DNA from: Chaetomium olivaceum
Lineage: Eukaryota > Ascomycota > Sordariomycetes > Sordariales > Chaetomiaceae
NCBI GenBank assembly: GCA_039881045.1
Contig: JAYWVB010000016.1
Coordinates: 1-64,000, forward strand
DNA: 64,000 nucleotides
Direction of reading: 5' to 3'
Shown: positions 22,035 to 33,842 of the stretch, in pieces
Position numbering within the stretch: the first letter of the stretch is position 1
How the letters are laid out: the number at the start of each line of letters is the position of its first letter
The notes under the pieces: generated by a model
The model's input: the letters and a program-made list of their open reading frames with translations, nothing else
The model's database searches: none
What the model was told of the DNA's origin: nothing
Program-made: the position numbers and the translations under genes

Positions 22035-22975
22035 GCCGGTAGCTCTGTTGGTACAGGTCGTGGTTGTTGTACATTGCTCGGCGCGGTGTGGGCTTTGGGG
22101 TTCTAACGGTTTGGGCGTCAAACATGGGTGCATTGTTTCTTGTTCTCTCTTGGGCATCTTCCCTCCTTGTTTCTTGCGTTATATACCGGCGTTGGATTCA
22201 AACATACACGGGCGTACATTCGAATAATCAGCGGGTTTGTTGGGTCAACGCATAGCGATCTTGGATTTTATCAACGCTTGCATTTTGTTATCTAGCCTCG
22301 CTGCTCAGGGATATGGCTTTTTGGAAAACAATATATACATGGCGCAACCCTGACTTCCTTTTGGTGCCATCTTCTCCAACGATGCGATGTGATGTGTGTG
22401 TCCGAACTCCTCGTGCCTCTGCCCGGGAAACTGGGTTACCGAATTCCGTGTGTTTGCCAAAACGATACATTATCAGGCCCTTGGTCAATGACGGGATGTA
22501 CATACCTATTGAGGATGGTCACAAGTCTCCGTTCATCCGATTCCGTCTTTCATTTCTTTCCCCCTCTCCTTCATTAGACATTTGCCTTCCACAATATCGA
22601 AATGGTATCAAGGTACAGTGAACCTCAACAGAATGAAGGGCTACCAGCCCGTTCACTCTCGCATAATATCCAGTCATTTAACACGGGATAGTAGATTCCT
22701 AACTCTGCTCTCAAGCCAGACAAGAAAGCGCGCAAGCAATTCAATAACAACATCCTCCACGCTCCACGCTACCCCTAACTATCTCCCAGCAAAACCAACA
22801 GACACACAAGCTAGACGAGAAAAAGAGAAACCACCCCAGACATTACACACCCATTACCACCCCCCGCTCGCGCTCACCTGCTCGATCATCGTAAACAACC
22901 GGACCATACAGCCCACTTACTTCCCTTCCCCAAAAAGGCCATCCCATCCCATATCCCTTTCGCTTGCTTGCTCGC
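22035..22975. other. Convergent spacer
   Basis: This 0.94-kb spacer separates the STIMATE-family gene (+) from tyrosinase (-). It must hold both 3' UTRs. No gene, repeat or RNA is recognised. Confidence 0.5.
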
Positions 22976-25158
22976 TCAACACATCTCAAACCCCACCGTC
23001 GCCTCCCCCCACCGCGGCAGCTCCTCCTCGCTCCACGGCGCCGCCACCACCGAACTCACCACCCGAATACTCATCCCTTGGAAACACTGCTCCCCACCAA
23101 GGATCTCCCCCTTGTTTCCCAGCACCACCCGCTTCAAGTTCGCCCTCAAATACGGCTCGACATGCACTGGCGCGAGGCTCGCCAGCTCCCCCGTCTCAAC
23201 CTTGCCCACCAACGCCGCCGTCAGCGGCACGCTGCCCGACATGGGGACGCCGTCGTGCGCCGCCGCCGCCATGCCCGGCGCGCCAGCGCCAGACCGGGCG
23301 GCCGTGAACAGGCCCATGGTACCGACATAGTTGGCCGCTGACGCCCAGGCCTGCATCTGGTCGTCGTCATGGTCGGGGACGGGGCCGCCCAGGAAAAAGA
23401 CCACGGCAGACGGCGCGGTACCGCCACCGTCGGGAAGGGCCTGCTCGCCGCCGATGCGCACGCTGGCGGTCCACTCGTGGTAGCTGTCGCCGCCGCCGCC
23501 GTCGCTGTCAGTAGTGTTGCCCTCGCTGCCGACAAAGATCTTGGATTGCATGAGAGAGTGATGCGGGGCCTTGTGGCTGGTGGCGAAGCCAGTTCCCTGC
23601 TGAGCGCGGAGTTCCTTGAGGAAGAGGCTGGCTGGGCTGAAGGAGCCGTACATGCGGTTGACGGCTTGCTTGGCGGCGTTGACTCGTGCTACCTTCTCGT
23701 TGGAGCTGGTGCCAGAGGGGCCGCGGAGCAGCTCGGCGTAGGTGTATCCGAACTTTGTGTGGTCACGGACTCCGTCTGAAGTCCAGAAGGTGCCGTTGCT
23801 GTTGGAGAAAAAAGGGGTAGGGGTGAGGGGTGTGGTGGCGTCTATATACTGGCCTCTCCGTGTGGTGTACGAGTTCAAGAGCGCTTGCGACGTTGGAACC
23901 CAGGTATCAGGGTGGATCGTCTGCCAGAGAGCCATGATACGATCGACCATGCAGTGATGTAAAAAGAAGATGGGGTCAAAGGCAGACCACTGAATGTAGG
24001 CCATGTGTCCAGGCTGAGTAGTCGACTGACTGGTCCCAAAACCGCCGACCAAACTATGGATGGTGTCATGTAAGGATTCGACCGACTCGGCCGACCCTCC
24101 CGCTGCATTGTTGCTGAACGTGGTGTAGTTATCATTGCCGGAAAACAAAGCATAGAGGCGCTGGGCGATGGAAGCACGGTTCTGATCCAAGTTCATGGCG
24201 ACCAGCGAATTGTTGGATTGGGCGTCTGCGCCGCCGCTTGACGGGCTCCTGAGTGTCCGGGTCCAAATATTCCACTGCATATAGCTTGTTAGTAGTTAAC
24301 TTAGAAGCGATCTGAGATCCACTCACGGGGCCCGAGCTAAATGCTGTCCTATCGAGAGGCTTGAAGTTATAACTGAATAAGGGGTTCGCGATTCGCTGGA
24401 GGCCGTTGGGGCCATTGACATCAATCCATGGGCTCCCCCCAATGCTCTTGGGGAGAACACTTTCCCCGGAAGGGGGAGTGACCGCCCAGTCCCAGTAGGG
24501 GAGTCGGAATCTGCGGGCTGCGCTTTCGTAGCGCTGTCTCTGGTCGTCGGGCCAAAAGGTAGCAATCATCTGGACCAATTCGTGTAGGGCTTGCTGGCAA
24601 GAAAGTTAGACACCAGACCCGACTACCAGGTTGGTCAACCCTAGGACAAGGAGGGAGCTGTCGTACCTCGTACAGAGCCATGTATGGCCGGTGCCATGCC
24701 GGGAACAGAACGGACGAATGGGTGCAATACCCGGTATTCTCGTTCCCTGTGATCGGTTCCACGCCGCCCCAGCTCTGGTGAGGCATTCCGTGTATCCCTA
24801 TGGCCGACGGTCAGAAACTTCTTCCTCTTCACGGTCAGGTACAATATCGAAAGAACCACAAACCCGCAAGCCCATAGTACGACATGGGCAATGCCTGATC
24901 CGTGTACTGCAGCATGCTCAAGCCCAGAATATACAGTGTCCACAGCTCCTGATCCTTCTCAACCTGGCGGATTTCCTGGCGCACCTGTATGTCGCCGCCC
25001 TTCCTTTCCTGCACGATCATGGTCGAGCGGCGGTCGAGCTGGCGCTTAACTCGCTTCTTGACGTTAAAGCCATAGTTATAGGCCGAGTACTGGGCAACGA
25101 CGAGGGTGTTCGCGAGACATAGGAGTGTAAGGAGGAGGGGTAGTCGGAGACGTGCCAT
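22976..25158 (-). CDS. Secreted tyrosinase (polyphenol oxidase), type-3 copper protein
   Basis: The minus-strand exons are 24864-25158, 24667-24797, 24327-24593 and 22976-24274. The introns of 66, 73 and 52 bp join in frame to 663 residues. The N-terminus is a Leu-rich signal peptide ending near residue 22 (LANTLVVAQ). The CuA site has GIHGMPHQSW (His 101), then Cys 123-Thr-His 125 as in the fungal Cys-His thioether, and FPAWHRPY (His 134). The CuB site has LHDTIH (His 300 and 304) and DPIFFLHHCMVDR (His 337). Tyrosinases hydroxylate monophenols and oxidise diphenols to quinones in melanin-type chemistry. The C-terminal ~250 residues form the usual extension that caps the active site. The tail ends in Cys (GFEMC). 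The neighbours are unrelated housekeeping genes, so no pigment cluster is visible. Confidence 0.92.
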
Positions 25159-26174
25159 CGCTATCGTCGCTCTTTTCCGTGTTGGGTGGATGCTGTTGAA
25201 CAGAGGAGGGTGGTGGCTCTCAAGGAACTCAAGGGTTTTGAGTCCCCGACGAAGTGGTTGAGCCCGAGAGGGATGCTAGATAGATAAGTTCTATCGGGAC
25301 TGCTTCGAGGCCAAAAATGGCGGGAATCGAGAGCGGCGGAGGTGGTGATGGGGAATAAATAAAACAAAAAGTGAAAAAAGATTTGTAAAACCAAGGTCAA
25401 GATAGCAACATCCGCCGTGAATATCGGCCCACAACCAACGAGAGAGGAAGCCAAGGGTCAATTACCCGTCAAGGTGCCTAAGGTACTTGCTCGGAGAATT
25501 GGACTTTGGCGTAAACCCTAGGTAGGTTTGTGACAGGGAAGGGGCGATACTTGAGAGATGACCTCGGTATGAACCAGCCCCACGGGACTGCGGTTTGATA
25601 AGGGGTCGCGCCTTCCTTGTTGCATGAATAAAGCTTGGGTTATTTCTGTGGACTGATAAAACTCAAAAATGAGCAACTTCTCAGTTCGATCTGTTGTGAG
25701 ATGAGACCTCGTTCGGATTTGAGGGATGTTCTTGGAATTGATACGAGCAATGATGTTCAAACCCCCATTCAAGGCAACGGCAGACTGCATGATATACCCG
25801 TCACAGCCGTCTGCCATGAGAAATAAATTGCGTTTAGTTTGTGTTCGGATCACTGCAGAGGCCTCTCATTTCCCTCGTGTTCCCCATGGCACCCATGGAT
25901 GGCATGCATCTGCAAGCAGGCAGGCGAAGTCATGTCTCATGCCGCCGCCGTAAAGACTCAGCTATGCCCGCGAGGGTCATGTCTTGGTGTTGTTTTCGCC
26001 ATGTGTAACAGTGACTTTGCCTGGTCCTTGACGGGGGCGTTATCTCGAGGGAGGCAAAGCGAGGCATAGCGAGGCCGAGAGGACCGAGACGAGACACAGG
26101 AGAGAGACGAGACTCTACAATAGTAATTGACGGTTTGACTATTTTGCTTGCAACAAAAATCACATGTTACTCGA
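25159..26174. other. Intergenic region upstream of tyrosinase
   Basis: This 1-kb spacer separates two minus-strand genes. It holds the tyrosinase promoter and the RPA135 3' UTR. An AT-rich stretch lies at 25350-25385, and short CCTAGGTA/CCTAAGGTAC motifs occur near 25475-25525. No gene is recognised. Confidence 0.5.
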
Positions 26175-29100
26175 TCACGCTGACGCGGTTACGTTCGGGA
26201 GCGCCTTCGGTGCCGCCGCCCTCAGGGGCCCCCTCCGAATTGCATCCTTGGTGTCCACCCGGTACTTCAGCTTCACACCCATCGCCGCCAGCTCCACATC
26301 CAAGAACTTCAGCGCCCCCGGAACAACCACCATGGTGGTGTTCTCCCCCCCAATCCACTGCACCCCTTGTCCGTCTTCCCAGATCTCTCCGTCCAGCTTC
26401 ATCAGATCCAGCCCCTCAATCTGATCCAGGCGCTGCGCACAGTTTCGGCAGCGGACGGTGCCGACTTGCTTCCGCTTCCCAATAAACGGTGACACTGTCG
26501 GCTGCACCGCCAGGAATGACCCACAATCGCGGCAGATCCACGACTTGGAGTAGTCGGAGCAGTTCAACAGGCGGTCCTGCAGCAAGAAAGCCGTGCCGTG
26601 CGCCAGTAGCGCGTCGCGCTCCATCTCTCCCACACGAATACCGCCACCCTTCTTACGGCCCTTGATAGGCTGGCCCGTCGTCGGAACCACGGGACCCGTG
26701 GTGCGCACCTGATACTTGTCGTTCACCATGTGGCGTAGTCGTTGGTAGTAGACGACGCCGATGTAGATGTCGCAGGCGAATTCCTCGCCCGTGATGCCCG
26801 AGTACATGGGCTCATTGCCGTGGTAGTTGTAGCCGGCTTTCATCAACTGGTGGCCAAAGTAGTCACCCGCCGTGTGCTCCTCGTTAAACTTGAACGGCGT
26901 CGAGTCCTGTGCCAGGCCGTGCAGGGCGCCGGCCTTGCCCGCCAGGGACTCGACGAACATGCCGATGGTCATGCGAGAGGGGAACGCGTGGGGGTTGATG
27001 ATGACGTCGGGCTGGATGCCCGTCTCGGAAAAGGGCATGTCAATGACCGGCCACTTCTGAGAGGCGACACCCTTCTGACCGTGGCGTGACGAGAACTTAT
27101 CGCCGATGATGGGCGATCTGGGGATGCGAAGCTTGATCGAAACGGTCTGCAAGGGTTCGGTGCCAGAGTCGCTGCCGATCACGCGCACCTCCTCGATGAA
27201 GGCGTCTTCCGCCTCCTTGTATCGCTCCCAGTGCGTGATGCCATCCCTGTTGATAAGTTGCCCGCTATAGTCGGCTGAGACAGTGTGCCACGCGCAGAGG
27301 ATGTCTCCCTCCCTGACCAGGCGTCCCACATAGGGCAACCCGTCCTCGTCGAGCATCTCGCGGTCCGACGCCCTGACGGGGCTACCGGGGGCGAAACCGA
27401 ACATCTTGCTGATTGTCTTGGACGTGCGCGTCCTCGAGTCGTCCTTGAGGCTGACCTTTTTGGTCTTGTAGATCGTGCCGTGGCCAAACCCGCGCTCGTG
27501 GGCCGACTTGTTGATGATCATGGCGTCATCCATGTCGTAGCCCGTGTACGAGATGACAGCGACCACGGCGTTCATACCGTTGGGGAAGTTGTCAAAGCCG
27601 TACGTATTGTGCAAAGGAGCGCGGACGATAGGCGTTTGGCCTGTCTGGAGGCGGTACATCTTGTTATCCGTCCGATGCCGGAGGGCAGTCCCCGGTGTAC
27701 CCATTGTTTGCTTTCCCATCTGACACTGGTACATGTTGCGAGGCGACTGGTTGAAATCGGAAAAGGGAGTCATGTTGGCTAGGATGGAGAGGATATGGGT
27801 AGGGTCGAATTCGACGTGTGTCGAGTCACCTGGGAGGATTTCACCGTCGGTACAAGCGATGGACATGTACGGCTGCTCGTGGGGCCCGACAAAGTCTTGC
27901 TTGTCGAGGGGAAGATACTTGACGGGTCGGACCATCCTAGACGACTGCGAAGACATGTAGATGCCGGGGTATGACCCACCCTTTGACGGGGGCACATAGC
28001 CGATCTCTAAGAGCACGGGGATGCCGTGGCCGCCCTCCACCTTCCAGCGCCGGAGGTTGTCGGCGACCGCCTTGGCGGCATTGGGAGTACACCAACCGAT
28101 AATCCTACCGTCGAGCATCACCACGACACTCTCGCTGGTAGCGGCGGAGGAATAGTCATTCACCCCTAGCTCCATGGCAACGCCCGGGACGGCCGACACG
28201 TCCACCGAGTCCGTGATAATCTTGCATTTGTGGGCCATGTGGTTCAACAACCCGCAGGGCGAGCCATCAGGGGTGTGTACCGGACACAGAAAGCCCCAAG
28301 ACTCGGGCAGCAGTTTTCTGACAGTTGTGGTTTTCAGCTGGGCAAAGAAACTACCACGATGGACCATGCGGAAATGGCTGATGAAACGCAGGAAGTTGAG
28401 TTTCTCAGCCACCACAGTGAAACCCGATGTCTGTTGCAGGTCGAGACCTGAAGGACTCTGGAGATTGCCCGTGGAGAGGAAGTACTCCAGTGCATTGCCA
28501 AGATTCTCGTTCGTCCTCCTGAATATGGCAATGGGAAAGTCCTTCGTAAAGCCGGACGAAATAAAAGACTGCGACGGATTCCTCCTCAAATAGTCGCGCA
28601 ATGCCCCCCTAAGCGAGACGGACAACAATTCGTCGAGACGCTCCTTCAACACCATACCGTACAGGAAGCCACCGAGCAGGATTTCCTGGTTTTGGACGGC
28701 GTCAGGGTTGTCAACAGCACAGTCGCCGGCAACTAGTGCGTAGAGTTTCCGGCACATGAAGAGCAGCGTCTTGAATTTGTCGAGATCTTGCTCTTCGGTT
28801 ACATCGACGCAGCCAAGGTTGACCAAAACAATCCTCCGGAGGAATTCAGTGCCGACTTCGTAGTCCGACATGGTTTCGGGGACACCGAGCACGACCCGGA
28901 ACTTCTCTCCCAGATACGCCCGAGTCTGTGTCTTGGTGTAAAGGCCGTATGTCTTGTAGGTGCGGAGGAGGAGTTCGACACGGTCTGTCAGGAATGTATT
29001 CTCGATACCCTTTGAATTGGGCGGGCCCACCAGACCCTCGAAGATCTCCCGGTCGTTTGTCTCGATCAAGGCCTTGAGTATCATCATGACTGGTACGAGA

Positions 29101-29948
29101 TATTCGTTCTTCCTCCAGGAAAACCGGAATGTGACATTGCCGTCGTTCAGGTAGTGGAGCACATTGGTCTGTGAGGTTTCATCTGGTCGAACGGATCTTA
29201 CTATGATACCGTACGGTGTGTATGAGGGCCCGCGGTTCGTGAAACTCGGTCGGATGATAGCCAGCGGGAAGTTCCTTCGGTTGACCAGGAGTAGACGAAT
29301 GATCTTTTCGATGCCGTTGACGATAAAATATCCACCGAGCTCCTCGGATTCCTCTTTCCTTTGCACGAGAAGCGCTGGGGAATTGTTCTCTAGGTGGCAC
29401 TTGTTGGACTAAGCCGAAGACGGCGCGTCAGAACGTAGTTCCCGCATCTCCCGGCCGAGGGTAAGTGCGTGGCATACCTTGATCATGATGGGCATCTGGC
29501 CCAACTCGCGGACAAACTCTTGCGGCTCGCCATCGTTAATGCTGTACTCGAGAACGGCCGTGAGTTTCCCTCGGTAAGAGACGTGTCGTTCTCTGCACTC
29601 GGCCGGGAAGATCTCCCGCCTTTTGGCGAATTTGTTGGACGGCGGGACCTGGGACCGCTGGAGAGTGACGCTTTTGTACCGGATCGTCAACTTGTTCTTG
29701 GTTGCAGGCGCTGCCCTGTCATCTCCATCCAAGAATGTCTTTGTCCCAATCTCGGCAAGCGCATGGTCAAGGAGCCCAGGCTTCCCGTCGGTCCGAAAGA
29801 GCGCGTTGAACGACTCGATGTGGGGATCGACAGCGAGCTGAAGAGCGGGATATGCGGTTCGATCTGTTGGTGGATTTCGGAAAAGCTTCTCACGGCGAAG
29901 CGTGTTGTACTCGTGATCCCACGATGTGTTGGTGCGTTCGGGGGCCAT
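26175..29948 (-). CDS. rpa135: DNA-directed RNA polymerase I subunit RPA2 (RPA135)
   Basis: The exons are 29478-29948 and 26175-29408, with one 69-bp intron (GTATGC...GGCTTAG), giving 1234 residues against about 1200 in yeast. The protein is the second-largest subunit of RNA polymerase I, which transcribes rRNA in the nucleolus. Visible landmarks are VDPHIESFNALF, SNKCHLENNSPALLV at the exon join, GGYFIVNGIEKII, the fork/lobe region, LCPVHTPDGSPCGLLNH, the hybrid-binding GYDMDDAMIINK, and the C-terminal zinc site CRDCGSF...CRNCAQ. The phrase KSWICRDCGSFLAV and the overall text fit Pol I rather than Pol II/III. ATG 29948 is chosen because the 25 extra upstream codons begin only at a TTG. The frame is intact over 3.2 kb, in contrast to several neighbours. 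Confidence 0.95.
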
Positions 29949-32900
29949 GTTCGCGTACTGCGGAAACGAAAGCGATTCTGGTGTTCTAGAACGCAATCGC
30001 ACTGCCTCGGGGTCTAGCGGCAACCCCTCGTTTGATCTAGTGACTGTTTATTTCCCGCTCATTACTAGGTCCTTGCGAACTGGAAGGAGGGCAGGTCTGG
30101 GTATCGTTCAGTCTGCGAATAACTTCAATTGACAAGTTCAATTGTCTGTTTGGGTAACTTTTTTTTCCTTCCTTATCGCTTATCGAGGAGCCGCTGGGCC
30201 CGCCATGAGTTTTGGTGGGGTGCCTTTTTGTGGGCCTCCACCGCATGGGCAAAAAAAGCCGGACTCCAAGCGGAGAAGCTCGAGTTGAAGAAACGAAACA
30301 AATGTTATGCAGAAGAAGTCTGGAGAAAATCTTTTGGTCTTAACTACATTTATTTTACTCTGTTTCCACCTTGTTTTAACTTCTCTTCCAGCTTTTCTTC
30401 TTTGCTGTTTTCTATTTCTTTTTTACATGGGACTAATGTTCTTTTAGAAGTTCGGCCTTTTTGCCCATGTGGTGACCTCCCCCACATGGACCAACGATTG
30501 GGGTAAGGTGTGGTGGGCTTGCTTCAAGAACCGACCATGACGAAAGGGCGCGACCCCCTTGGTGCTTTTTTCATGATGTTTATCTCGAATAGTAATAGAG
30601 TTCTCGAGTGGAGATCTCTTCTACCGTCCGAAAATGCCCTTCAACGTGACGTCGCTGGTCTCGATGAACGCGTCGCCTTCGAAGCTTCCATTGCCTTCCC
30701 GACTACCTACCAGACCATTCGTTGCGCCGCAGTGAAGGGCTCGGGGCTTGCCCCTTCGAGAACCCGGTAGCTGTCGGGTACATCTGTCGGTCGATGAGTG
30801 TCACAGCGGAGGATAGGTAGGTTTCTCAAGCTTGGTCTTGGGGGCCACAGACCGGATGTTGTGCATGGGACATAAGCAGTTCGGGTGCCTGTCGGGCTGC
30901 CTCTGGCTACCTACCTAGCTAGGAGCTATTTTACGTTAGTGTCGATACCTTTCAGGTCATCCTTGTCGTTTTGCAGTCATAGTTGGCTAGAAACCGAAAC
31001 CGCCTTGCTGATGCTCTGTACAAGTAATCTGGATGCAAGACCTTTTCTGCTGGGATTCTGCTGCAGCAGCTTCCCCAAGCCTCTATGGCCGGACAAGCTG
31101 CGGCCCTGTGGGGGTTTGGCCATGCTCAACCGGTGTCCAGTAAAATCATCAGTGGAGTGGGCATCTCAACCACCTCAGCCCCAAAGAAAGGCCCCGGGTT
31201 GCAGCAGCCAACCATGTCGAGGCAGCCTGGTCGGAAAAGACGACGTGCAGCCCACAGGGCCGACAGTCAAAGCCCAACTTCGACCTTGCATTTCCGCGAG
31301 GTGTGTGTGTAATGCTTGGTATGGTATGTGCAGTACAATACGGAGAACTGATACTCTGGTTTGATGAAACCGAGGCAGATTTCCTACATACCGATGTAAT
31401 CTGTACCTACCTTAGGTACCTTAGGTAGGTCGGTTGAGATGTGCTTCAGCGACGGCAGACCCCACCCATCCATGCAACCACCTCTTGATATGGACCCTAG
31501 CCTGGGGAAATGCACGGCACAAGCGATTGACATGGCGAGTGCACGGCCCGATATGGATCTGCCGCGGCCGCCCCAAAATCAGAGGCGCTTGCTTTTGGTG
31601 TTGGATCGGTTTCATCATTGGCCTCAAGCCCAGAACTTTGCAGGACGCCTAAACCTGCTCCCTTCAAGTCTCTCGGTTGCGGCCATTGGTTTTCTGGGCG
31701 TGGGGAACCCTTGGCCAGAGCTCCTGGGTTGGTTTTGATGGCCCAATCACTCGAGCGCCTGTGACCCCGCTGTTGGTGGCCGCTGCTTCCCCAACCCGTT
31801 CAACCACTGTCACGGAGGCGTTTGTTCGTCTTTCTTCCAGATAAATACCTAGCACAGGAAGCCCGTCATCTATCTCCACCGAAATCTTGGACTTCGGGGC
31901 TTGGGCTAAAGCAGCAGCGATAGCACAGCTGTAGCACCCGCAGTTCAGAAGAACAACAGTCAGGCAATAGTTACCATTCGCCAAGTATTGTCGGCTATCC
32001 ATCAGAGCCGCCTAGTTTTACCCCCCAGACTGAGCAGTCGCTCGACCGGCAGGGCCAGGCCCACAGAAGCAAGAAAGCCAGCAACGACATCTCATCTCAA
32101 CATCTCATCTCAGATCGGCTGGGTCTCCGGGCACAAAAGTATCCAGGTCCCTGCAGCATCCACAGCGGCAACCTCCTGCAGCAACTCCTTGCAGATCCGG
32201 GCCTTCCTTGCGCTCCCCGTCCTCTTGTCTGATGCGCGATACGACCCTCCCGGCCACGGCTCTTCTGCTACCTTACTTACACTTGACGCCGCCGTACCCT
32301 GCCACACAGCCGCTGCCGCTGCCGCCGCTTGGCTCGAGGTCTCAGCATTGACTGTGACTGTAACCTGGGAAGTCCTGAGCCGCCCGCACCCTCGTCCGTG
32401 ATCACAGCCGATCGTCTCGTCTTGCCGACAACTTCCACCGCTCCTCGCCGTCTCGGCGCTCCACACCCGGGGTCCTGAGTGCTAACCGCCCGCTCGTTGT
32501 TTAACATCCATCATATTCCTGCGCACCGAGGCACGGGCCACAGCTTGACTTGCACAACAGTTACCTACCTGGATTTTGTGTTCCCCGGCAGCATCTTTGC
32601 TTGGTGGGCCTGGTCACTTGCTCACCCACGCTTGCCCCCGTCTTGTTCTTCACCGATCACAAACAGGAACCCGCTTCATTCTAGTTCCTATTTCTTGCGA
32701 AATTGCAAAAGCCCCTACCAGGACACGCGCCATACGAGACATTTTTATTCATAAGCCTGCGCTCCCGGCCACCGAGTCTCGGCGCAGAATATTTAAACTG
32801 CTCCCGGCTGAGACCTGTCACCGCCCATCCATCAACCCTCCCCGTCAACCCGGACCCGAACGACGCTCTCGAGAATACCTCAAGCCGCAAATCATCTGCG

Positions 32901-32996
32901 CGACTTTTTCAGCCCTGACGCGCGCCCTGACCTGGCCCCTTCCCAACTTCTTCAGCACTCCCAGCTCTCACGACCACAGCGTGGCCATCGACGACC
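29949..32996. other. 3-kb divergent intergenic region with element C
   Basis: This region lies between RPA135 (-) and ARL8 (+). It contains element C (30229-30486) and an imperfect palindrome of AGGTACC-type motifs at 31407-31432. From about 32000 it is rich in CA/CT, consistent with a long ARL8 leader. Open frames up to 159 codons are present but look random, and I found no supported gene. Confidence 0.5.
30229..30486 (+). mobile_element. MITE-like element C (TIR family TGGGCAAAAA)
   Basis: The left end reads TGTGGGCCTCCACCGCATGG followed by GCAAAAAAAGCCGGAC. The right end, read on the minus strand, gives TGTGGGGGAGGTCACCACAT followed by GGGCAAAAAGGCCGAAC. This makes an imperfect inverted repeat of about 35 bp. 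The interior matches the reverse complement of element B throughout, including GAGAAGCTCGAGTTG, AAACGAAACAAA and ACTCTGTTTCC. No transposase is present. It lies about 280 bp upstream of the RPA135 start codon. The two copies are in opposite orientation, 12 kb apart. Confidence 0.75.
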
Positions 32997-33842
32997 ATGG
33001 CGGGGCTATTCAGAAAAGTGTACGACTGGCTGTTGCGGACGTTTTGGTGAGTTTTTGGCCTCTCATGCACCTCCCCCGCGCCGCCGAGCTGCGGGGCACT
33101 ACCGGGCCGCATCGCATCGGCAGCGCATTGCCCGCGATACCTGGGGTCGGAGGGCTAATCCGATGCAGGGCGACCGAAATGGATGTGACCATGATCGGAT
33201 TGCAGAACGCTGGAAAAACCTCCCTTCTCCGTGTCATCTCGGTGAGTAAATGGCGGACCGCTCGATCTTGATGCATCGCAAAGGCTGACAGCGATTTCCT
33301 CGTCGATAGGGCGGAGAGTTCGCGATCGAGTAAGTAGCGCCCTTCTCCCACACACCCTCTCCTGGTGTCACAAAAAACCAATCCTCCCCACCCCTCCTGA
33401 CTTTTCGCCCCCGGCTGACCTCCTCTTTTGCAGCTCCATTCCCACAGTCGGTTTCAACATGAAGCGGGTGCAACGGGGGCATGTGACACTCAAGTGCTGG
33501 GACTTGGGTGGCCAACCCCGCTTCAGACCAATGTGGGAGAGGTACTGCCGCAACGTTAACGCCATTGTCTTTATCGTCGATATTGCGGACCTAAACCTGC
33601 TCCCTGTGGCCCGCGAAGAGTTGCACTCGCTAATGAGCCAGCCGGCCCTCGAGGGCATCCCCCTCCTTGTACTCGGGAACAAGTCGGATCTGCCCAACAA
33701 GCTCTCGGTGGACGAGTTGATCGACGCCATGGACCTGAAGAATGTCGCGCACCGTGAGGTGTCGTGCTATGGCATTTCGGCGAAGGAAGAAACGAATCTC
33801 GAGGCCGTTTTGCAATGGTTGATGAAGTTTGCCAATCGGTGA
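32997..33842 (+). CDS. arl8: ARL8-type small GTPase (lysosome/vacuole-associated Arf-like)
   Basis: The exons are 32997-33046, 33169-33241, 33310-33329 and 33434-33842, giving 183 residues (animal ARL8 is 186). The N-terminus MAGLFRKVYDWLLRTFW is the amphipathic membrane helix typical of ARL8, which is N-acetylated rather than myristoylated and lacks Gly2. GTPase motifs are LQNAGKTSLL (P-loop), PTVGFNMK (switch I), WDLGGQPRFRPMWERY (switch II) and NKSDLP (G4). ARL8 proteins position lysosomes and recruit tethering factors. The fungal role is inferred from the family. Exon 3 is only 20 bases (GGCGGAGAGTTCGCGATCGA). The four-exon structure is fully supported by the joined conserved text. Confidence 0.94.

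Noticed and set aside
22700..23340. Pro/Thr-rich plus-strand frames over the tyrosinase 3' end
   Set aside because: They overlap antisense to the conserved tyrosinase C-terminal exon and are compositional shadows.
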